A stretch of 14,062 bases of DNA from Neisseria uirgultaei (lineage in GTDB: Bacteria; Pseudomonadota; Gammaproteobacteria; Burkholderiales; Neisseriaceae), in NCBI RefSeq assembly GCF_962719845.1, contig NZ_CAUIYF010000024.1, positions 1-14,062 of the forward strand. The letters run 5' to 3'. Below are positions 7,307-12,772 of the stretch, piece by piece (positions within the stretch are counted from its first letter, which is position 1; every line of letters starts with the position of its first letter). The notes beneath the pieces are model-generated. The model made no database searches. It saw only the letters and a list, made by a program, of their open reading frames with translations, and was not told the origin of the DNA. The translations under genes were made by a program, and so were the position numbers.

Positions 7307-7586
7307 AAGGCGTTATGTGTGTGGTAAATGGTGGGCAGGGTGTTTCAATATTGTCGGGCGGTGTGGCGGCGGTAATGTTGAAGACGGGCGTATGGCAAAT
7401 GCAAAGGAAAAGCCCCTATTCCGTCATTCCCGCGTAGGCGGGAATCCAGAAGTTTGAAAAGCTAAATATTTCTGATAAATCAGGACCTAGATTCCCGCCT
7501 GCGTGGGAATGACGAAATAAGTATTTTCCATTTCAATCCACAATAAAAGGTCGTCTGAAAACGCGGTTTCCATCAAGCCGAACCGT
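7307..7586. other. Intergenic region between the PHP gene and the small-gene pair
   Basis: About 280 bases separate the start of the PHP gene (minus) from the end of the small cysteine-protein gene (minus). It holds the dRS3 inverted repeat and the variant DUS at 7548. Apart from these no open frame or promoter stands out; bases 7307-7420 would carry the PHP gene's promoter, but no good -35/-10 pair is seen. Confidence 0.6.
7422..7514. repeat. NIME-like element: two inverted dRS3 repeats
   Basis: Two copies of the dRS3 pattern ATTCCC-N8-GGGAAT occur at 7426-7445 and 7491-7510 in inverted order. The wider arms 7422-7449 and 7487-7514 match over 28 bases with three differences, around a 37-base AT-rich core. 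This is the layout of Neisseria intergenic mosaic elements, where short RS units lie between dRS3 repeats. dRS3 repeats are also known as insertion targets for the Nf filamentous phages; no phage genes are here. Confidence 0.85.
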
Positions 7587-7598
7587 TTCAGACGGCAT
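7548..7598. terminator. DUS hairpin at the end of the small-gene pair, with a variant arm
   Basis: AGGTCGTCTGAA (7548-7559), one base off the AG-type DUS, faces TTCAGACGGCAT (7587-7598) across 27 bases. The arms pair over 10 bases with one G-T wobble. It lies at the 3' end of the minus-strand genes, and the right arm contains the stop codon of the gene ending at 7588. A run of T is seen on the minus strand beyond the variant arm (CCTTTTATTG), so it could act as their terminator. Confidence 0.5.
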
Positions 7599-7791
7599 CG
7601 TCCGACCAACCTGCTTCTTTCAATTTCCGCCGTTGCGCGTCGTAGCGTGCCTTATCCGCCCAGTAAATCGTCTGAATGCACGCCTCGCCGCAGTCGCTGC
7701 CGCAGCATTCCCACGACTCGGGGCGGACGGGTTCGTCCAAAAGCGGCTCGCCCAACAGGGCTTCGGCTTTATGCTTCAGGGTCGTATCCAT
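7588..7791 (-). CDS. Small oxidoreductase-like cysteine protein
   Basis: This is a 67-residue protein. WECCGSDCGEACIQTIYWADKARYDAQ (27-53) matches the oxidoreductase-like (Oxidored-like) small domain, whose mark is a cluster of cysteines (CCGS-x-C-x3-C) followed by a Trp/Tyr-rich helix. A metal or disulfide role is possible, but the function of the family is not established. The ATG at 7791 is chosen, with GGAAA upstream on the minus strand; a longer frame to 7899 would run through the S4 gene and look unlike protein. It overlaps the S4 gene's end by 23 bases in another frame, suggesting coupled translation. The final Ala-Val-stop is supplied by the DUS at 7587-7598. Confidence 0.75.
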   Translation of the reverse strand: MDTTLKHKAEALLGEPLLDEPVRPESWECCGSDCGEACIQTIYWADKARYDAQRRKLKEAGWSDDAV

Positions 7792-8002
7792 CGGCGATTT
7801 CCAAGCGCGCGCCGTCAAACTCGATGACTTCGCCGCCGCGTATTTTGGCGGTTTTACGGGTTTCGGTTTCGCCGTTGCGCAACACCAGCCCTTCGGCAAT
7901 CAACGCTTTCGCCTGTCCGCCGCTTTCGGCAAGTCCGGCCAATTTCAAGAGGTCGCACAAGGCGATGTATTCGTTGTCTTCAAGATAGACAGTGGCTTCC
8001 AT
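7769..8002 (-). CDS. S4-domain RNA-binding protein, YbcJ type
   Basis: This 77-residue single-domain S4 protein resembles YbcJ. The pattern YIALCDLLKLAGLAESGGQAKALIAEGLVLRNGETETRKTAKIRGGEVIEF (12-62) is the S4 alpha-L RNA-binding fold: two helices with the GGQAK turn, then the V-x2-NGE and R-x-GDxI-like strands. It is expected to bind structured RNA, probably ribosomal, in the cytoplasm; the target is not known. The start at 8002 is supported by AAGGGA at 8008-8013 (minus strand), a good Shine-Dalgarno with normal spacing. A longer in-frame opening to 8197 has no family sequence. It forms a two-gene unit with the cysteine protein downstream. Confidence 0.85.
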   Translation of the reverse strand: MEATVYLEDNEYIALCDLLKLAGLAESGGQAKALIAEGLVLRNGETETRKTAKIRGGEVIEFDGARLEIADGYDPEA

Positions 8003-8060
8003 AATGTTCCCTTGCAGAAAGAGGCCGTTATTGTAGCACCTGCCGCCGCCGTACCCAAAA

Positions 8061-8198
8061 TTACCGCAAAACCGGCAGCACATCCCACACCAGCTGTTCC
8101 GTAAAAGTAAAAATGCCGTCTGAAACCCCGTATGCCGCCAGCCGGTCAAAAAAATCCTGTCCAACGGCAGGCTGCAACGCCTTATCCCCGACCGCACA
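8061..8198 (-). pseudogene. Open stretch resembling the C-terminal tail of a lost gene
   Basis: On the minus strand the frame between stops at 8199-8201 and 8061-8063 reads 45 codons without an ATG. It includes GQDFFDRLAAYG and FTEQLVWDVLPVLR, which have ordinary protein composition and codon choice like neighbouring genes. It contains a DUS (8113-8124) read as Ser-Asp-Gly, the same frame in which DUS copies sit in pglH, pglB and avtA. This suggests the 3' end of a gene whose front part has been lost. I do not recognise the family. It may instead be a chance open frame. Confidence 0.3.
8113..8124 (+). repeat. DNA uptake sequence, full 12-mer, single
   Basis: ATGCCGTCTGAA is unpaired here, with no inverted partner nearby. 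It therefore does not look like a terminator, which fits an origin inside former coding sequence. Confidence 0.92.
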
Positions 8199-8372
8199 TT
8201 ACCCTGAAAACCGACAATAAATCCGCAAACCGTTTATATATATCCCAACGCATAAACCGTCCGCTACAACGGCGGCAGGCATAATCCGTCAGACAACCGT
8301 TAAAATTTGCCCGATAAAAAGTTTGATTCAAAACAAAGCCTCTAAACCCCTCCAAATACAACAAAAATCCTG

Positions 8373-8400
8373 TTGATTTTTTTTAGGATTTCGATATAGT
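8373..8400 (+). promoter_or_regulatory. Candidate sigma-70 promoter of the TonB-dependent receptor gene
   Basis: TTGATT (8373-8378) and TATAGT (8395-8400) are spaced by 16 bases within an AT-rich stretch, about 157 bases before the receptor ATG. A weak Fur-like AT-rich site, GATTATTTTTATTAGTA (8409-8425), lies just downstream where it could overlap the transcription start. The match to the Fur consensus is only partial. Confidence 0.45.
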
Positions 8401-8556
8401 TCTTTCTGATTATTTTTATTAGTACCGACTCATTAAATTGCAATATCCTACCCTGCCTGAATACCCACCCAATGATATTTGGTTTATTTCAAAACAGGGG
8501 ATAGGTTTGCAACATTAATAAGCTTTACCAAGTCAACCCTGCACAGGAGCACAGGC

Positions 8557-10752
8557 ATGAACCGCCCATACAAACTCTTCAAACTCAGCATACTGACGCT
8601 CAGCCTGAGCGCATTGTCCCACGCCGCACAGGCTGCCGGAGAAATGCAACAGGCAGAACTGGAACAAATCCGCGTAACCGCCAAAAACCGCAGCCTGCGT
8701 ACCGAAAATCGGAATGACTATACGACTTCGGCCATGAGTTCTACCACAGGACTGGCATTGACTCCGCGCGAGACGCCGCAATCGGTCAGCGTGATTACCA
8801 AAAACCAAATTGACGATCAAGGCATTACAACGCTGGCAGATGCGTTGAAAACGACGACCGGCGTAAATGTCGTTCGCCAAGGGAACCGCACCCATTTCCA
8901 AAGCCGCGGATTCTATATTGAAAAATTGGAAGAAGACGGCATGGCCACCACTATTGGTGCGCCGGGCATATTTGGCAGTCCTGCCAGAGACGGGCACAAC
9001 ATCACCGACCTTGCCATGTATGACCACATTGAAGTTGTGCGCGGTGCGGCCGGGCTGACCCAATCCAACAGCGCGCCCGGCGGTACGATTAATGCCGTAC
9101 GCAAAAAACCGACGGCTAAAAAACAAATCAGTATGAATGGTTTGGCCGACCGTTTCGGCAAACGGCATATCGAATTGGATGCCTCGGGCACTTTAAGCTC
9201 AGAAAACCAACTCCGCGGGCGTATTGTCGGCAGTTTTGATCATGACAAAACATTTCAGGATAAGGTGAAAGGGCAAAACAGCCTTCTTTACGGCATTTTG
9301 GAAAAAGACATCGGAGAAAACAGCAAGGTTTCTGTCGGTGCGTATCGTATCGCCCAGCGCAACACCCCCAATCTCAACGGTTTACCTTTATGGGAAGACG
9401 GAAGCAGTCTACCGCGCGACAGCTATTTCGGTGCGGATTGGAATCATGGGCGATTCATCAAAAACGGTGTTTTTGCAGAATTTGACCACTACTTCAACGA
9501 CAACTGGAAATGGAACAGCAAAATCGATTGGCGAAACAGCCACTCCGACCAAAGGTATGCTTTCTTAATGGCAGACGAAAACGGGTTGAAAGCCAATCAA
9601 TCCATCGGTATTGAAGACAAACAGGCTTTCCGCTATCAGCACGACAGCAAACATCTGCATATTCAAAACAACCTGCGCGGCAAGTTTGAAGCCTTGGGAC
9701 AAACCCACGACATCTTCCTGACCCATAATTATTCGAAAGAGCGCAATACCCTGCACCATACCCGTATGCAGGCAACCGGCAGCTACGATCCATTTTCTGC
9801 CATTATCCCCCAGCCGGACTGGGCCGCCGAACCATACAGCATTATGGACAGCAACAACCATTTCTATACGCACGCCCTTGCGGCAGGTACCCGCATCAAT
9901 CCTACGGAAAAACTGCATCTGTTGGTAGGCGGACGCTATACCCATTGGAAACGCGACTTTGATTACAACTGGTCCCGTTATGCAGGCGCTCCGGACAATG
10001 ATGCAAAAACCTATTCGGTCAAAAACAACAAATTCATTCCATACATCGGCATCACTTACGATTTCATGCCGGGGCAAAGCCTCTATGCAAGCTATACATC
10101 CATCTACAAACCGACTCTGAAAACAAATGCAGACAACAGCTATCTCGCGCCCGAAGTCGGCAAAAACTACGAATTGGGTTGGAAAGGCGAATGGATGCAG
10201 GGCAAACTCAATACGGCCGTTTCCCTGTTCCAAACCGATAACACCAACGTCGGCGTGTATGTCAACGTTCCGGCCAGCGGCGGCAAGAAGAAGACTTTCT
10301 ACTACGTTCCCGCAAAAGAACGCAGCCGCGGTGTAGATGCGGAAATTTCCGGAGCAATCGGCGCAAATTGGAAACTGTTTGCCGGCTATACCTACAATAT
10401 CCGCAAAACAGAAAACCATCCCAAAACCGAAGGCGATTTTGCCAACTGGACCCCAAAACACATTTTCCGCGCTTACAGCAGCTATACGCCGCCGTTTGCA
10501 AACGGTAAGTTAAGTATCGGTATGGGCTTGTCCGGTCAAAGCAAAACCGGCAGCAAGCTGCCCCAAGGCGGCTATACCGTTTGGAATGCCGGTTTGCAAT
10601 ACCGTCCGACCGACAATTTGCAACTTGGGCTGGCGGTCAACAACCTGACCGACAAACGCTACTATGAAAACAACAGCAACCGTACAAAAAACTACGGCAA
10701 CTTCTACGGCGAACCGCGTAATGCCGTGTTCAGCCTGAAGTGGAAGATGTAA
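8557..10752 (+). CDS. TonB-dependent outer-membrane receptor, siderophore (FhuE/FpvA) type
   Basis: This 731-residue outer-membrane receptor begins with a signal peptide (about 1-26; positive start, hydrophobic core, AQA cleavage site). A TonB-box-like EQIRVTA (36-42) follows, then the plug domain (about 66-185) with TPRETPQSVSVITKNQI, LADALKTTTGVNV and IEVVRGAAGLTQSNSAPGGTINAVRKKP. The rest is a beta-barrel with alternating aromatic strands and NNLTDKRYYE near the end. The plug resembles ferric-siderophore receptors such as FhuE and FpvA, so uptake of a foreign siderophore is the likely role; the ligand cannot be read from sequence. The ATG at 8557 has AGGAG at 8545-8549 and starts the signal peptide, so the upstream in-frame opening is rejected. 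An ABC transporter gene follows in the same direction after 99 bases. The protein ends in KWKM, not the usual terminal aromatic residue. Confidence 0.92.
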   Translation: MNRPYKLFKLSILTLSLSALSHAAQAAGEMQQAELEQIRVTAKNRSLRTENRNDYTTSAMSSTTGLALTPRETPQSVSVITKNQIDDQGITTLADALKTTTGVNVVRQGNRTHFQSRGFYIEKLEEDGMATTIGAPGIFGSPARDGHNITDLAMYDHIEVVRGAAGLTQSNSAPGGTINAVRKKPTAKKQISMNGLADRFGKRHIELDASGTLSSENQLRGRIVGSFDHDKTFQDKVKGQNSLLYGILEKDIGENSKVSVGAYRIAQRNTPNLNGLPLWEDGSSLPRDSYFGADWNHGRFIKNGVFAEFDHYFNDNWKWNSKIDWRNSHSDQRYAFLMADENGLKANQSIGIEDKQAFRYQHDSKHLHIQNNLRGKFEALGQTHDIFLTHNYSKERNTLHHTRMQATGSYDPFSAIIPQPDWAAEPYSIMDSNNHFYTHALAAGTRINPTEKLHLLVGGRYTHWKRDFDYNWSRYAGAPDNDAKTYSVKNNKFIPYIGITYDFMPGQSLYASYTSIYKPTLKTNADNSYLAPEVGKNYELGWKGEWMQGKLNTAVSLFQTDNTNVGVYVNVPASGGKKKTFYYVPAKERSRGVDAEISGAIGANWKLFAGYTYNIRKTENHPKTEGDFANWTPKHIFRAYSSYTPPFANGKLSIGMGLSGQSKTGSKLPQGGYTVWNAGLQYRPTDNLQLGLAVNNLTDKRYYENNSNRTKNYGNFYGEPRNAVFSLKWKM

Positions 10753-10792
10753 GGGCGTGCCTTCGCTGCAAAAGTATCATTTTTAATCAAAG

Positions 10793-10828
10793 AGGCCGTC
10801 TGAAAGCCTGACCCTGCTTTCGGACGGC
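10793..10828 (+). terminator. AG-DUS stem-loop between receptor and ABC transporter genes
   Basis: AGGCCGTCTGAA (10793-10804) is an AG-type DUS. GCCGTCTGAAAG (10795-10806) pairs with CTTTCGGACGGC (10817-10828) over 12 bases with one wobble and a 10-base loop. No T-run follows, so it may attenuate and not fully stop transcription into the transporter gene. Confidence 0.6.
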
Positions 10829-10851
10829 TTACCGTATGCATTAAAAACATC

Positions 10852-12555
10852 ATGAAATCCCTAAAAAACTTCCTTAATCTTGCCCGTCCGTTTTGGACAG
10901 GCAGACACAGCAAAACCCAATGGCTGATACTCGCCTCACTCATCGGCCTTACGCTTTTTTCAACCACCATCAGCGTTTGGATAGCCGCTTGGGACAAACG
11001 CTTCTATGATGCGCTCGCCGCATTCGACGGCGCATCCATGCCTTCCCTGATCAGTGAATTTTTAGGATATATGGCAATGATTGTTGCCTGCATCGGATTT
11101 GGGGACTGGCTGCAAAAACGCCTTATTTTCCGCTGGCGTTCCCATCTGACCGAGCAGTTCCAACACCACTGGCTTGACGAACACAAACACTACCGCCTGC
11201 GCCTGACCGGCGAACCGGACAACCCTGACCAACGTATCGCCGAAGACATCTACCTGCTTGCCGACCAAAGTATCGGCCTGTTTCGCTCCTTTATCAGCAA
11301 CATCACCAAACTCGGTGCCTTTGTTACCGTATTATGGACGCTCTCCGGCGTACAAACCTTCAATATCGGCGGACAAAACATCACCCTGCACGGCTACCTC
11401 GTCTGGGTTGCCCTGATTTATTCCGTCATCAGCACACTCTTCGCACACCTCGTCGGCCGCAAACTGAAAATCCTCAACATTGACCGCCAGCACCGCGAAG
11501 CCGATTACCGCGCCGCCCTCCTGCGTGTGCGCGATAATGCCGAACAAATCGCCTTTTACAATGGCAACGATGCCGAAGCAGACCGCCTGAAACAGCGTTT
11601 CAAGCGTATCCGCGACAACTGGCGGCAGCTGACCAACTGCGAATTCCGCCAAGAAACCTTCTTTGCAACCTACGTCCGCATCAGCATCTTTATCCCCATC
11701 CTCGCCACATTACCCATGTATCTGGCGAAAACCCTGACCTTCGGCGATATGATGCAGACCCGCACATCGTTTGCCCGGGTTCAAGACAGCTTCGGCTGGT
11801 TTACCGATTACTACCGCAGCCTTATCGAATGGGCGGCGGTCGTCGAACGCCTTTCCGGTTTTCAGACGGCATTGGAACAAATAAGTGAAAAAAGGACAAC
11901 GGCAGCCGCAATACAAAAGCCCGACCCATCACCGTCCGGCAACAAAGCAGGCGGCATCCTCGTCCTGCAAGACCTGAACGTCCGCACCCAAAGCGGCGGC
12001 AAACTGCTCTCCGGTATCACCCTCAAAGCCCGCGCCCCCGAATGGGTATTGCTCGAAGGCAAAAGCGGCATCGGAAAATCCACCCTTCTGCGCGTATTGG
12101 CAGGGTTGTGGCCTTATTATCTCGGCAATTTCACATTAAAAGGCGGAACATTGTTCCTACCGCAACGCCCCTATCTTCCCGCCGGAACCCTGCGTCAAAC
12201 CGCCAACTACCCGAATGCCGCACATACAGACAACCACGCCCTTCAGACGGCATTGGAACAGGTAGGGTTAGGCCGTCTGACCGACGACTTGGATACCGAA
12301 AGGGAATGGCACTCCCTCCTGTCAGGCGGCGAACAACAGCGGCTCAGCCTTGCCCGCGCATTGCTGCACAAACCGCAAATTCTGTTCCTTGACGAAGCCA
12401 CCAACCAGCTCGACGACGAATCCGCATTGACGCTGATGCACCTCCTCAAACGCGAACTGCCCGATACGCTGGTCATCGGCATCAGCCATCAAAACGAAAT
12501 CAAAAACCTGTTTGAACGTAAAATTAATTTAACTGCTTGCCATCCGTCCGAATAA
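10852..12555 (+). CDS. ABC transporter with fused permease and ATPase, SbmA/YddA type
   Basis: This 567-residue inner-membrane half-transporter would act as a homodimer. Residues 1-340 are the permease of the SbmA/BacA-like (ABC_membrane_2) family, with hydrophobic segments near 24-47, 66-84, 150-170, 180-200 and 275-292. It shows the family-typical WRSHLTEQFQHHWL (95-108), NPDQRIAEDI (124-133) and DNAEQIAFYNG (228-238). Residues 368-567 are the ATPase: Walker A GKSGIGKS (403-410), signature LSGGEQQR (490-497), Walker B ILFLDEA (510-516, catalytic E515) and switch H546. Relatives move peptides, cobalamin or siderophore-like cargo; E. coli YddA sits beside the TonB receptor YddB. The receptor gene just upstream suggests a shared cargo, which is inference. 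No clear Shine-Dalgarno precedes the ATG at 10852. The coding sequence carries two copies of a 19-base DUS-containing repeat. Confidence 0.9.
   Translation: MKSLKNFLNLARPFWTGRHSKTQWLILASLIGLTLFSTTISVWIAAWDKRFYDALAAFDGASMPSLISEFLGYMAMIVACIGFGDWLQKRLIFRWRSHLTEQFQHHWLDEHKHYRLRLTGEPDNPDQRIAEDIYLLADQSIGLFRSFISNITKLGAFVTVLWTLSGVQTFNIGGQNITLHGYLVWVALIYSVISTLFAHLVGRKLKILNIDRQHREADYRAALLRVRDNAEQIAFYNGNDAEADRLKQRFKRIRDNWRQLTNCEFRQETFFATYVRISIFIPILATLPMYLAKTLTFGDMMQTRTSFARVQDSFGWFTDYYRSLIEWAAVVERLSGFQTALEQISEKRTTAAAIQKPDPSPSGNKAGGILVLQDLNVRTQSGGKLLSGITLKARAPEWVLLEGKSGIGKSTLLRVLAGLWPYYLGNFTLKGGTLFLPQRPYLPAGTLRQTANYPNAAHTDNHALQTALEQVGLGRLTDDLDTEREWHSLLSGGEQQRLSLARALLHKPQILFLDEATNQLDDESALTLMHLLKRELPDTLVIGISHQNEIKNLFERKINLTACHPSE
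11861..11879 (-). repeat. DUS within a 19-base repeat, first copy, in the ABC gene
   Basis: TTCAGACGGCAT (11861-11872) and the next seven bases TGGAACA recur exactly at 12242-12260. Here it encodes Gln-Thr-Ala-Leu-Glu-Gln at the end of the permease half, just before the linker to the ATPase. Confidence 0.9.
12242..12280. repeat. DUS and inverted near-DUS in the ABC gene, second copy of the repeat
   Basis: TTCAGACGGCATTGGAACA (12242-12260) repeats 11861-11879 exactly and again encodes QTALEQ. AGGCCGTCTGA (12270-12280) follows in the opposite orientation and lacks only the final A of the 12-mer DUS. Together they could form a hairpin inside the message, in the helical region between Walker A and the signature. 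Confidence 0.8.
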
Positions 12556-12560
12556 GGTAT

Positions 12561-12603
12561 ATAGTTCTTTATAACTAGTTTGATAGTCCTTTATATCTAT
12601 CAA
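12561..12603. promoter_or_regulatory. AT-rich direct repeats and palindrome after the ABC gene
   Basis: ATAGTTCTTTATA (12561-12573) and ATAGTCCTTTATA (12583-12595) match at 12 of 13 bases and are offset by 22 bases, two helical turns. TTGATAG (12580-12586) and CTATCAA (12597-12603) form an overlapping inverted repeat with a 10-base loop. This arrangement is typical of protein-binding sites, but no regulator is known here. The terminator at 12617 lies between it and dnaE, so it may act on a transcript that stops there. Confidence 0.45.
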
Positions 12604-12616
12604 CACTCCTTGGGAA

Positions 12617-12647
12617 GCCTCCGCCACACGGCAGGAGGCATTTTTTT
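12617..12647 (+). terminator. Rho-independent terminator after the ABC transporter gene
   Basis: GCCTCC and GGAGGC (12617-12622, 12634-12639), with an inner GCC/GGC pair and one bulged A, form the stem. ATTTTTTT follows (T-run 12641-12647). It lies 61 bases after the transporter stop and does not use a DUS. Confidence 0.85.
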
Positions 12648-12680
12648 GCCGCCGCAAAAGCGCGGAAACCATTGGCGACA

Positions 12681-12692
12681 ATGCCGTCTGAA
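12681..12692 (+). repeat. DNA uptake sequence, full 12-mer, upstream of dnaE
   Basis: This ATGCCGTCTGAA copy lies in the 125 bases between the terminator and dnaE. CGGCAT nearby can pair with only its first six bases, so it is not a good terminator. Confidence 0.9.
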
Positions 12693-12772
12693 CCCGAAGC
12701 GGCATCTTCCCGCCCGCCATCCGGGGACAACCCTGCTACAATACGCCTTTTATTGTTCACGCCGATTTTGCC

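Larger units (their letters stand above)
8003..8556. other. Intergenic region between divergent S4 and receptor genes
   Basis: These 554 bases between divergent genes hold the unrecognised open stretch, one DUS, and from about 8200 an increasingly AT-rich segment leading to the receptor gene. No RNA gene, insertion sequence or Correia-type repeat was seen. Confidence 0.6.

Noticed and set aside
6563..7327. A 254-codon plus-strand open frame opposite the PHP gene.
   Set aside because: The minus-strand frame carries every PHP metal-binding motif; the plus frame is its antisense shadow.
7426..7510. The two ATTCCC-N8-GGGAAT copies as a short CRISPR array.
   Set aside because: There are only two copies, they are inverted and not direct, and they match the known dRS3 repeat.
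8182..8364. A 60-codon minus-strand open frame before the receptor gene.
   Set aside because: There is no ribosome binding site, no recognised domain, and it runs through the AT-rich promoter-side region; not enough to call a gene.
8479..8556. A 26-residue extension of the TonB receptor.
   Set aside because: It would place the signal peptide internally; the ATG at 8557 has AGGAG and starts a normal signal sequence.
9565..10461. A 298-codon minus-strand open frame opposite the receptor gene.
   Set aside because: It lies fully within a convincing receptor gene and has no recognisable motif.
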